From positions 1-12,868 of the forward strand of contig PAUU01000027.1 of the NCBI GenBank assembly GCA_002713825.1: a stretch of 12,868 nt of DNA. Direction: 5' to 3'. Every line of letters begins with the position of its first letter. Position 1 is the first letter of the stretch. This DNA comes from Acidiferrobacteraceae bacterium (lineage in GTDB: Bacteria > Pseudomonadota > Gammaproteobacteria > Arenicellales > UBA868). Below are positions 1 through 5,994 of this stretch, one piece after another. A program made the position numbers and the translations under genes. Under the pieces are notes generated by a model that was given only the letters and a program-made list of their open reading frames with translations, was not told where the DNA came from and did not search any database.

Positions 1-57
1 ACCGATGGTGCCAACGTTCACATGCGGTTTACTCCGCTCGAATTTCTCTTTCGACAC
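1..57 (-). CDS. tuf: Elongation factor Tu, N-terminal fragment (runs off the left edge)
   Basis: EF-Tu carries aminoacyl-tRNA to the ribosome as a GTPase. Only the first 19 codons are in the window. They read VSKEKFERSKPHVNVGTIG, which is the standard EF-Tu N terminus leading into the G1 region. The start is GTG (55-57 on the plus strand as CAC), preceded by a good Shine-Dalgarno GAGGA about nine bases upstream. It lies downstream of the Tyr-Gly-Thr tRNA genes on the same strand, the classical tufB context in gammaproteobacteria, so it is probably co-transcribed with them. The rest of the gene is outside the window. Confidence 0.95.
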   Translation of the reverse strand, partial: MSKEKFERSKPHVNVGTIG

Positions 58-125
58 TTTCTGATTTCCTCAACAGTGCGTGGTTAACTGGCTGTCCGAC
101 TCCGTAAACCGTACAGGCGCGTTAC

Positions 126-201
<76 letters not shown>

Positions 202-213
202 GGAGATCCATGC

Positions 214-287
<74 letters not shown>

Positions 288-376
288 CCAAAAGGTATTC
301 GTTCCCAAGTTGATTTCGTGTCATCATGGTTTTGCTGAACTGCTAGTTACGACTCGCCTGTTGTCCACCAGTCAAC

Positions 377-461
377 TGGTGGAGGGGGGAGGATTCGAAC
401 CTCCGAAGGCTGAGCCAACAGATTTACAGTCTGCCCCCTTTGACCGCTCGGGAACCCCTCC
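377..461 (-). tRNA. tyrU: tRNA-Tyr (anticodon GTA), class II with long variable arm
   Basis: The minus strand reads an 85-nt class II tRNA starting GGAGGGGTTCCCGAGCGGTC. The anticodon loop is CTGTAAA (GTA), the variable arm is long, the T-loop is TTCGAATCC and CCA is encoded. It is the first gene of the Tyr-Gly-Thr-tuf transcript visible here. The extra upstream tRNA-Thr (thrU) of E. coli is not present. Confidence 0.96.
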
Positions 462-768
462 GAAAAGCACAAAACCGAACTTCGCGAAGTCTCGGAATCT
501 GGTCAATTAAATCTGGATTGTCGAATGGCGGGCCCGATCCCCAGCGCATTCGGATTCCGCTACAGGCATCTAAACTTCGTGCGGGTGCGCGATTCTAACT
601 GAATCTGGAGCCAGACGATAGCCCCTAGTGGGTCAGTTTGGCCAAAACCGGGTTCAGTGGATCTCTGCAATGGAATTGGGCCTAAGGACCCTAATCTCTC
701 CCAGAATACTTGGGTTTTTTGAACTTCAGGGCTACTATCCCTCGCCCCACGGACGCTGGCCCTGCCTC
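462..768. other. Intergenic region between divergent tRNA operon and glycosyltransferase gene
   Basis: About 300 bases without a convincing gene. It should hold the tRNA-tuf promoter on the minus strand. One weak candidate is a TAGAAT hexamer (plus-strand 592-597) followed by a GC-rich discriminator (CGCGCACCCGC), as often seen at stringently controlled stable-RNA promoters, but no good -35 hexamer is at the expected distance. The open frame of the downstream glycosyltransferase extends back to a GTG at 628. That extension (47 codons) looks non-coding, so the start is placed at 769. No terminator or repeat was seen. Confidence 0.4.
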
Positions 769-2301
769 ATGACCCCCACTTCCCGGAACTGCAGCCGAAT
801 CTTCTGGCTTTTTGCACTCACCCACCTGCTTCTGTGGACACTTTTGCCGACCCTCGGCAGGCACGAGCTGGATACCGACAGCATGATGCATTTTGCCTGG
901 GGGCAGGAATGGATGGGATCCTATCATCTCCATCCGCCTGTGCTGCCGTGGGTGGTTGCCGGGTTCCTGAAGACAGTTGGCATCAGCAACTGGACCTACA
1001 ACCTGCTGACCCAGCTGAATTTTCTTCTTGCGCTCTTTTGCGTCTGGCGGCTCGCTCGAGAGGTTTTACCGCCTGTTCAGGCGCTGACAGCAGTTTGCCT
1101 GCTCGAGTTCATACCTTTTTTCAGTTTTTTCAGCATGCGGCTCAATCACAGTTCAATGCTAATCCCGATCTGGGCATTGACGATCCTGCTTGCCTACTTT
1201 GCCATTCAAAGAGGTCAATACCGCTACTGGATCGCGCTTGGATTGATTTCCGGCGTGGCGATGCTGACCAAATACTACTCGGCCGCCATGCTTCCAGGCA
1301 TCGCCCTTTATCTGCTGCTCTTCGCGAAGGGTCGACAAACCCTAACGACTCCCGGGCCGTATCTGTCCCTCACCCTCTTCTTGATCATGATGGGTTGGCA
1401 TCTATGGTACGTGGATAGTCACCAGATGGGGACGGTGACCCATATCGGGGATTATGTTGCTTCGGACATTTCGTCTCGGATCAAGGCTGTTCGTTTTCTG
1501 TTTGCACAACTTTTATACCTTGCGCCCCTTCTGCTCGTTTTTTTTACGGTATTGTTTTATCAGCGACGAAAGACTCCAGCAGAAACATCTGACGAGATTC
1601 TGCAGAACCAGGGTCTTTCGTCTTTTATATACTGGATGTTCCTTTTTCCCCTGATTGGGACTGCGGTAGTGGGTTTTCTCGCCGGCATCGGCGCTTCCAG
1701 TCGCTGGGGTGGACCCACGCTGAATTTGGCGGGCATCGCACTGCTGCTTTATTGGCCTATGGCAGCGAACGCTCCGGCACTAAAGCACCTGATCCGCGCT
1801 GCGTTCGGATGGCTTTTGGTGCTGCCTCCCATGCTGCTCTTCACCGGCCTCGTGACATCCGGCCACGCGATGTACCACTTTCCAGGCAAAGAACTCGGGC
1901 GCGACATTACTGCGCTTTGGCGAAACGCTCACCAGACACCGCTTCGCATCGTCGGCGGAGGCCACGATGCGCCCGACAGTATCGCCTTCCACTCACCGGA
2001 TCACCCGTCGGTTCTCCAGCATCTTAGCCATCAATGGAGCCCCTGGATTACCCAAGAAGACATTGCACGTGACGGCATGGCTGTCATCTGCCTGAAATCG
2101 GACACCCGGTGCCTGAAAAATGCCAATACCCTTTTCCCGGAGTATGGCCTGACACCGCTCCGAGTGACGGCAAAGGCAGGGCTTTTCTTCCCAGGAAGCG
2201 AGCGCGAGTTTCTTTATTTCTTTGTGCCGCCGGGGACCTCGGCCGCCAATCTGGAAACGATCACGCCACTGCCGATGCGTGCTGATCAGCAGACCAACTA
2301 A
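769..2301 (+). CDS. Integral membrane glycosyltransferase, ArnT/PMT (GT39/GT83-like) superfamily
   Basis: Predicted polyprenyl-phosphate-sugar-dependent glycosyltransferase of the inner membrane, 510 aa. The first membrane segment is at residues 11-28. It is followed by a periplasmic loop with an acidic stretch (HELDTDSMMHFAWG, residues 32-45) and HLHPPVLPW (residues 53-61), the pattern of the first catalytic loop in ArnT/PMT-type enzymes (Asp/Glu followed by an HPP motif). Several further hydrophobic segments follow, and the last part (about residues 380-510) is a soluble, presumably periplasmic domain. ATG 769 was chosen because the first transmembrane helix follows at once. The frame stays open to GTG 628, and an ATG at 670 is also possible. 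The Shine-Dalgarno before 769 is weak. Substrate and acceptor cannot be told from sequence. It is monocistronic and converges on the cytochrome gene, 16 nt away. Confidence 0.8.
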   Translation: MTPTSRNCSRIFWLFALTHLLLWTLLPTLGRHELDTDSMMHFAWGQEWMGSYHLHPPVLPWVVAGFLKTVGISNWTYNLLTQLNFLLALFCVWRLAREVLPPVQALTAVCLLEFIPFFSFFSMRLNHSSMLIPIWALTILLAYFAIQRGQYRYWIALGLISGVAMLTKYYSAAMLPGIALYLLLFAKGRQTLTTPGPYLSLTLFLIMMGWHLWYVDSHQMGTVTHIGDYVASDISSRIKAVRFLFAQLLYLAPLLLVFFTVLFYQRRKTPAETSDEILQNQGLSSFIYWMFLFPLIGTAVVGFLAGIGASSRWGGPTLNLAGIALLLYWPMAANAPALKHLIRAAFGWLLVLPPMLLFTGLVTSGHAMYHFPGKELGRDITALWRNAHQTPLRIVGGGHDAPDSIAFHSPDHPSVLQHLSHQWSPWITQEDIARDGMAVICLKSDTRCLKNANTLFPEYGLTPLRVTAKAGLFFPGSEREFLYFFVPPGTSAANLETITPLPMRADQQTN

Positions 2302-2317
2302 CGCTCAGCGACGATAC

Positions 2318-2971
2318 TCAATCAACAGTGTCTCCCTGATACAAGCGCAACAAGCCGCGAATATCTCCCAAACTGAGCGGGTTGGCGAGCGCTGTGTCAG
2401 AGGCGCCTCTTACCCCGCTCAACAGTCGGGCCAAGAACTCTTCTGAGGGCATATTTGCCGCCATCTCTCTGAGAGGATAGGCAGGCAGAATTTTTTCTGT
2501 GCCGACTTTGTCGGTATGGCACCCCTGACAGAGTTGTAAGTCCAACTCCCGGGCTCTTTCAAGATCCTCCGCCCCCGCGCGGCCTGCTGAAAATATTGCA
2601 GAGTTGAGGGTATACCGCCTGGATAACTCGTCTGCCAGCGCCTCCGCCGAAACGAGATCCCTTTTAGCCCACGATCGATCGAGATCCTGAAGCAGTTTTC
2701 TGTCTATCCCTGACCTTGTCAGCGCATCATACTCCAGCGCAAGCCACGAGAGGCCTGTTAATGCGGACTTGATTCGACCTTCCAGCCCCGTCACTTCAGC
2801 TGGGCTCAAAGCCGCGGGCGAGATCAGTCTTTGCAGGTCCCCCCGAAGGATCAGAACTTCTGAGGGGAAACGGGCCCGATCGAGAGTTGTACCCAGTCCC
2901 GCACAAAAAACAGCGGCCGGACAAAGCCCGGCCGCTGCGATACATCCTGCAATAACGAATGACTTGAACAA
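2318..2971 (-). CDS. Exported c-type cytochrome with one CxxCH haem site
   Basis: 217-aa periplasmic c-type cytochrome. An N-terminal signal peptide (K3, hydrophobic core about 5-23) is followed by a helical region of about 110 residues without a recognised family, then a single haem-binding CQGCH at 148-152. The sixth ligand is uncertain: Met170 or Met174 (REMAANMPSEE) are candidates. The start is TTG, immediately after the TAA of the rhodanese gene and in the same frame. No Shine-Dalgarno is visible, so translation probably depends on reinitiation. A perfect minus-strand intrinsic terminator (2905-2937) lies inside its signal-peptide codons, so expression may be much lower than for the upstream genes. 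No later in-frame start would preserve an export signal, which haem attachment needs. Its position suggests it takes electrons from a sulfur conversion; that is inference. Confidence 0.8.
   Translation of the reverse strand: MFKSFVIAGCIAAAGLCPAAVFCAGLGTTLDRARFPSEVLILRGDLQRLISPAALSPAEVTGLEGRIKSALTGLSWLALEYDALTRSGIDRKLLQDLDRSWAKRDLVSAEALADELSRRYTLNSAIFSAGRAGAEDLERARELDLQLCQGCHTDKVGTEKILPAYPLREMAANMPSEEFLARLLSGVRGASDTALANPLSLGDIRGLLRLYQGDTVD
2905..2937 (-). terminator. Rho-independent terminator inside the cytochrome c signal-peptide codons
   Basis: On the minus strand CAGCGGCCGG (2937-2928) and CCGGCCGCTG (2920-2911) form a perfect 10-bp GC-rich stem around a 7-nt loop, followed at once by six T (2910-2905). 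This is a textbook intrinsic terminator for leftward transcription. It begins 34 nt downstream of the rhodanese stop codon and overlaps codons of about residues 12-23 of the cytochrome (AAAGLCPAAVFC). It would end the operon transcript after the rhodanese gene unless ribosomes reinitiating on the cytochrome block hairpin formation. Confidence 0.8.
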
Positions 2972-3910
2972 TTAATTCAGATTTACCGCTGCCTCCATCG
3001 GCAATGATTTATCGTTAGTCCACTCGATCATGGATCCATCATACATCTTCGCATCTTTATTGCCCAGGATCTCGCTGCTGGCGAACCAGCCAAGAGTCGC
3101 CCAGTGACCTGAATTACAGAAGAAATATTCTTCCCCGCTCTCTGGCACGCCCGCGGCCGCAAAGAGTTGCTTCAGTTCGCTCTGGCTTCTCCATTTGCTT
3201 CCGCCATTAACAGTTAACCAGCTCTCGGGAAGATTGACCGAGCCTGGAATGGTTCCATAGCGGGACGCCTTTGGATGTTTATTGATACCAAGGTATTGGT
3301 GGGCGGGTCGTAGGTCCACGGTCACACCTCCAGAACTCGACGCTGCAGCGATATTGTCTTTGGAGGGGATCATGTCTTCCTGCAGATCGGCGGTAAATTT
3401 AGTCGGCATGGCTTTATGGGTGCCCTTTTCGACCGGGTTTTTCTCATCTGCAATATAGCCAAAGTATCCGCCATTCAAAATGGACACCTCATCGTGACCA
3501 AGTGCTTTGAACGTCCAGTACACCCGAGTCGCGCTGCCCATATCCAGAGCGTTGGTACCCCGGCTGTAGATGACCACATGATTGCCATTGGAAATGCCCA
3601 GGCCGCCAATAAGCTCTTCAAGTTTTGCAACTGGAGACATCTGGCCGGGCGTGTTGTCTACTTTGGCCCGCCAGCCAGCCGAGGAATAATCGGAATAGAT
3701 CGCACAAGGAATGTGTCCTTTCTGATAGTCCCCCTTTCGCGAACCATCCCACTTATTCCGGATATCCAACACCCGGACATTCGGATCACAGGAATGCTCC
3801 TTGATCCATGCGACATCTACCAGAGGCTGTGCCGCCATTGCTGAGACCGCAAAGGCGCAAGTGATTGCGCCGCCTAACCAGGCCATCATCTTAGTCATTT
3901 TTTGCTTCAT
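2972..3910 (-). CDS. Exported two-domain rhodanese (sulfurtransferase) with CNSGHW active loop
   Basis: 312-aa thiosulfate/polysulfide sulfurtransferase of the tandem rhodanese family, predicted periplasmic. Residues 1-27 are a clear Sec signal peptide ending AMA-A. The N-terminal rhodanese domain (about 30-165) carries YSRGTNAL where an active loop would be and has no cysteine there, as is usual for the inactive first domain. The C-terminal domain (about 180-300) has VDLRPAHQYLG, GTIPGSVNLP and the active-site loop FFCNSGHWATLGWF with the presumed sulfur-accepting Cys265. ATG 3910 is preceded by a strong AGGAGG; the frame opens further upstream but that part lacks a signal. It lies 25 nt after the 62-aa gene and directly before the cytochrome. 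It probably transfers sulfane sulfur in the periplasm; donor and acceptor are unknown. Confidence 0.9.
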   Translation of the reverse strand: MKQKMTKMMAWLGGAITCAFAVSAMAAQPLVDVAWIKEHSCDPNVRVLDIRNKWDGSRKGDYQKGHIPCAIYSDYSSAGWRAKVDNTPGQMSPVAKLEELIGGLGISNGNHVVIYSRGTNALDMGSATRVYWTFKALGHDEVSILNGGYFGYIADEKNPVEKGTHKAMPTKFTADLQEDMIPSKDNIAAASSSGGVTVDLRPAHQYLGINKHPKASRYGTIPGSVNLPESWLTVNGGSKWRSQSELKQLFAAAGVPESGEEYFFCNSGHWATLGWFASSEILGNKDAKMYDGSMIEWTNDKSLPMEAAVNLN

Positions 3911-3935
3911 TTTAGTTTTCTCCTCCTTTGGAAGA

Positions 3936-4124
3936 CTAGATACACACACACTGCTCCGACTCAAGAATCTGAGTCAGAGCCCCATCCCATGCCCCGGCAT
4001 CATCGCCGAGACTGTCAAGCTCAATCTCCACCACGTCCGCGCATCGCCTCAAGGCTTCGACTACGCCGTTAAGCTTATTGCTCGCGCGATGCTGTCCACG
4101 GACCAGTAATGCCACCTTCTTCAT
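3936..4124 (-). CDS. Small 62-aa protein in the sulfur operon, possibly truncated DsrE-like fold
   Basis: Not a recognised family. The gene is likely real: ATG 4124 has a strong Shine-Dalgarno (AGGAG, seven bases away) and it sits in the operon 48 nt after one DsrE-like gene and 25 nt before the rhodanese. The start MKKVALLVRGQ followed by an amphipathic helix and VVEIELD resembles the first beta-alpha-beta unit of DsrE/F proteins, but the usual remaining half is missing. Three cysteines are present, two near the C terminus (QCVCI, residues 58-62), which could bind sulfur or metal. It occupies the third DsrE-like slot, as DsrH/TusB would in a DsrEFH set, but shows no clear TusB motif. Soluble and cytoplasmic by sequence. 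Confidence 0.6.
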   Translation of the reverse strand: MKKVALLVRGQHRASNKLNGVVEALRRCADVVEIELDSLGDDAGAWDGALTQILESEQCVCI

Positions 4125-4172
4125 CCGCCTTCTCCTATTCCTGATTCTGTCCCTGTGGAAATTCTCATCGCC

Positions 4173-4448
4173 CTACAGCACCAGCGTCGCGTCGGCTTCC
4201 GCCAGAAACATTGCGGCTTGCTCGCCCGAGACTTGTTCGCATTCCGCGAAAGGCACCAAAGTCATGATCTCATCCACATCTGCAAGCTCCAGCAGCTCCG
4301 CGTTCTCCTCAAAACGAGGCGTCACTTCAAACTCATCGGCAAAGAGAAAACGCACCTCATGTCCAAATATTGTCAGCCCGGCCGCAACTCGCATCGCTTC
4401 CTCAGCATCGTCCCGCGCCATAACCAGAATCTTCTTTGTGGACGCCAT
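4173..4448 (-). CDS. DsrE/DsrF-like small sulfur-relay protein
   Basis: 91-aa cytoplasmic protein with the DsrE/F/H-type alternating beta-alpha pattern: KKILVMARDD at the start, a helix EEAMRVAAGL, then GHEVRFLFADEFEV. Family members form oligomers and carry persulfide on a cysteine. Here only one cysteine exists (Cys70, PFAECEQ), later than Cys78 of DsrE would lead one to expect by alignment of the core, so catalytic equivalence is uncertain. It starts six bases after the stop of the preceding DsrE-like gene with no clear Shine-Dalgarno, indicating translational coupling. Assignment rests on fold pattern and context rather than a diagnostic motif. Confidence 0.6.
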   Translation of the reverse strand: MASTKKILVMARDDAEEAMRVAAGLTIFGHEVRFLFADEFEVTPRFEENAELLELADVDEIMTLVPFAECEQVSGEQAAMFLAEADATLVL

Positions 4449-4454
4449 CAGAAA

Positions 4455-4739
4455 CTACAAACTCACTACCTGTGCCGCCTCACCGATCAGACGACTGTGG
4501 TCAGTCTGACTGCCCGAAGTGACGGGACAGTCATGTTCAAAGACCTCTTTCCAGGAGTCGGCACAAGCCACCGCCTCAGCCGCTTCGGACAAAGCAGTCA
4601 GAACGTCATGATTCGCCAGCGATTGCACCCCCTGGCCAGTGAAGAACACGGAAACCGCATAGGCTTTGCGAGAGCAAGCCTGCAGCATATTTCTCAGAAT
4701 GTTTTCGCTATCTGGCCGTGTGACTGTAATCAGCAGCAT
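4455..4739 (-). CDS. DsrE-family sulfur-relay protein
   Basis: 94-aa cytoplasmic protein resembling DsrE/TusD-type proteins. It has an N-terminal strand MLLITVTRP, an amphipathic helix, then AVSVFFTGQGV, which matches the typical strand-turn before the active site in this family. Later come CADSWKE (Cys59) and CPVTSGSQTDHS (Cys71), the likely persulfide positions, and a final EAAQVVSL strand. ATG 4739 overlaps the stop of the upstream rhodanese-like gene by one base (TGATG), so translation is coupled. The frame extends seven codons further but inside the upstream gene. With the next gene and the 62-aa gene it forms a run of three small proteins recalling DsrEFH/TusBCD, the relay that moves sulfur between TusA and downstream acceptors. 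Confidence 0.72.
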   Translation of the reverse strand: MLLITVTRPDSENILRNMLQACSRKAYAVSVFFTGQGVQSLANHDVLTALSEAAEAVACADSWKEVFEHDCPVTSGSQTDHSRLIGEAAQVVSL

Positions 4740-5335
4740 CAGAGATACCCCGCCGGCCACATAAAGAGTGCACGCGGATCCAGATTGAGATCACTTACAA
4801 ACTCGGCAAGTTGTGCCGATGAAACTCGCCCAAAGGGCGCTGGCTGTAGGTTTACCAGCCGCACTTTCCCAACGAAAAGCGCCCGGCGACTGAGAGCGCC
4901 CGCTACCCCTTTTCCGGTCGAATCTACCTGAGCACTTTTAATTAATCGACTGACCCGATCCTGGCCAGCAAGATAAAAGATCGCCGCCATGGCATCCCGA
5001 GTTTTCTCATCATCCGCATAGATGACGACCCCCTCATCGCCTGTGAGCCCATAACTTCCCAGCAGCCAACGGACATCCCTCATATTGGCAAGGCGGCCCT
5101 CTTGGTTCAACACGCGATCGAGCGAGAGACATAATGCGCCAGGGCGCGCAGCCTCAAGGCACTTCGCGACAGTGCCGGCATCTACAAACACCATATCCGC
5201 AGGAACATTCAAAGACGAGACTGCGGGAATCAGGTCATCTGCCAGGGCGGTGTATGGCTTTGCGAACACTAAGGCCGTGAAAAACGCAGCAAGGGCAGTC
5301 TCTAGGAAACGACGGGATCGTGTTCTGACGCTCAT
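4739..5335 (-). CDS. Exported rhodanese-like protein lacking a catalytic cysteine
   Basis: 198 aa. The N terminus MSVRTRSRRFLETALAAFF is basic then hydrophobic and ends at TALA-DD, so it is exported. SRRFL resembles but does not fully match a Tat motif (SRRxFLK). The mature part has a degenerate single rhodanese-like domain: DMVFVDAG, ALCLSLDRVLN, a helix RDVRWLLGSYGLTGDEGVVIYADD, then DAMAAIFYLAGQDRV. The usual active loop CxxGxRS after VVIYA is replaced by DDEKTRD with no cysteine, so it cannot hold sulfur in the classical way and may bind or scaffold. ATG 5335 has AGGAG upstream; the frame is open to 5365. It starts 24 nt after the 88-aa gene and overlaps the next gene by one base. Confidence 0.68.
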   Translation of the reverse strand: MSVRTRSRRFLETALAAFFTALVFAKPYTALADDLIPAVSSLNVPADMVFVDAGTVAKCLEAARPGALCLSLDRVLNQEGRLANMRDVRWLLGSYGLTGDEGVVIYADDEKTRDAMAAIFYLAGQDRVSRLIKSAQVDSTGKGVAGALSRRALFVGKVRLVNLQPAPFGRVSSAQLAEFVSDLNLDPRALFMWPAGYL

Positions 5336-5358
5336 GCTCAACCAGACTCCTCGCGAAC

Positions 5359-5625
5359 TCAGCAACCGCCGAACTGTCGGACCCTCGCCGCTGCACCTGC
5401 CTGCACAGTAGGGGGATTCTCAAGATAATGACTTAACAGGTCATACATACTGACCCCTTCCAGCACGCCTGAGAGCTCCACTTCAATGTCATCCTCAAGC
5501 GTCTTGCACGTTGCCGCGTCCGCAGCCACCGATGCCGGCACCATGGCTGAGGGCATCAAGGCCGTCACCAGCGCGAGCGACAGCAAAACAGAGACAACGC
5601 AGAAAATGACGCCGGCTCTATTCAC
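5359..5625 (-). CDS. Small membrane-anchored or exported protein ending in FGGC
   Basis: 88 aa, no recognised family. GTG 5625 overlaps the stop of the preceding 29-aa ORF in a GTGA junction, and the gene ends 24 nt before the rhodanese-like gene. Residues 4-34 form a long hydrophobic signal or anchor (VIFCVVSVLLSLALVTAL), followed by a short acidic, presumably periplasmic domain with Cys42 (AATCKTLEDD) and VSMYDLLSHYLENPP. The last residues are RQFGGC, placing a cysteine at the very C terminus. A C-terminal cysteine after glycines recalls the mobile sulfur-carrying tails of SoxY (GGCGG) and DsrC, but there is no other similarity I can see; that link is speculative. Given the flanking genes, a role with sulfur in the periplasm is the natural guess. 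Confidence 0.6.
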   Translation of the reverse strand: MNRAGVIFCVVSVLLSLALVTALMPSAMVPASVAADAATCKTLEDDIEVELSGVLEGVSMYDLLSHYLENPPTVQAGAAARVRQFGGC

Positions 5626-5711
5626 TTGAATGTCCGTCCGATTATGGACAGACCAAAGAAATAGAACGCGGCGACAAAAGCGCACAGGTGAATGATAAGA
5701 AGCATATCCAT
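5622..5711 (-). CDS. 29-aa single-pass membrane microprotein
   Basis: A 29-codon ORF starting MDMLLIIHLC and ending SIIGRTFK. Almost the whole peptide is one hydrophobic helix (about residues 3-24) with a positively charged C terminus, so it would insert with the C terminus likely in the cytoplasm. It begins two bases after the stop of the 67-aa gene and overlaps the next gene by four bases (GTGA), so it fits exactly between two coupled genes with no room left over. No Shine-Dalgarno is visible; coupling would be needed. It has one cysteine (Cys10). Small subunits such as CydX or CcoQ show how such a peptide could stabilise a membrane complex, but no homology is claimed. Confidence 0.55.
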   Translation of the reverse strand: MDMLLIIHLCAFVAAFYFFGLSIIGRTFK

Positions 5712-5713
5712 GA

Positions 5714-5917
5714 TTAATTGAGAAAATGCTGGACAAGTTCCCGGGTCGAGAGACACTTTCCAGATTCGGGATGTTGGACACTGTGCGCGTAAAACGGCAC
5801 GCCGTTCTGGCTGAACCGCAAGCTCGCAGGTGCAGCGCTCGCAAGATGGAAAAAGGCTGCCGCGCCGCCAATAACAATCAGCAGCACCAGCACTGCAAAC
5901 TGGCGTTCGGCGGTCAT
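5714..5917 (-). CDS. Small membrane-anchored protein, 67 aa
   Basis: No recognised family. MTAERQ is followed by a single hydrophobic segment (residues 7-27, FAVLVLLIVIGG then AAAFFHL) and a short periplasmic tail (about 28-67) with SLRFSQNGVPFYAHSV, one cysteine (Cys55, SGKCLS) and STRELVQHFLN at the end. ATG 5917 was chosen for its good Shine-Dalgarno (AGGGAG, eight bases away); an in-frame ATG at 5938 would add seven residues. Its C terminus (LSTRELVQHFLN) resembles VSMYDLLSHYLEN of the 88-aa protein two genes on, which hints at a shared short domain. It is two bases upstream of the 29-aa ORF and downstream of the TusA-like gene. Confidence 0.62.
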   Translation of the reverse strand: MTAERQFAVLVLLIVIGGAAAFFHLASAAPASLRFSQNGVPFYAHSVQHPESGKCLSTRELVQHFLN

Positions 5918-5988
5918 TCCATCATCTCCCTGCGCCATGCGCCACCTTGCGTCTTTGCGCTCTGCACTCTTGGTTGAATGATGAACAT
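5914..5988 (-). CDS. Possible 24-aa basic peptide or coupling ORF
   Basis: A 24-codon frame starting MFIIQPRVQS lies between the TusA-like gene (its ATG is six bases after that stop) and the 67-aa gene, whose start codon it overlaps in an ATGA junction. It is basic and non-hydrophobic, with a poor Shine-Dalgarno. The exact fit suggests it may be translated, if only to deliver ribosomes to the next start, but its length makes chance likely. Confidence 0.25.
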   Translation of the reverse strand: MFIIQPRVQSAKTQGGAWRREMME

Positions 5989-5994
5989 AAAGCT

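Noticed and set aside
628..768. N-terminal extension of the glycosyltransferase from GTG 628
   Set aside because: The 47 extra codons show no signal, membrane or domain feature, and the first transmembrane helix starts just after ATG 769. Not fully excluded, since the Shine-Dalgarno at 769 is weak.
377..768. tRNA-Tyr as an integration site for a mobile element
   Set aside because: No integrase, no direct repeat of the tRNA 3' end and no mobile-element gene is visible in the window.
834..1418. Second plus-strand frame of 194 codons
   Set aside because: Lies inside the glycosyltransferase gene in another frame; its composition has no membrane or domain pattern while the main frame has both.
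4155..4931. Long plus-strand open frame of 258 codons
   Set aside because: It is antisense to the DsrE-like and rhodanese-like genes, which have family motifs, Shine-Dalgarno sites and stop-start overlaps. The translation has no recognisable domain and looks like a shadow frame.
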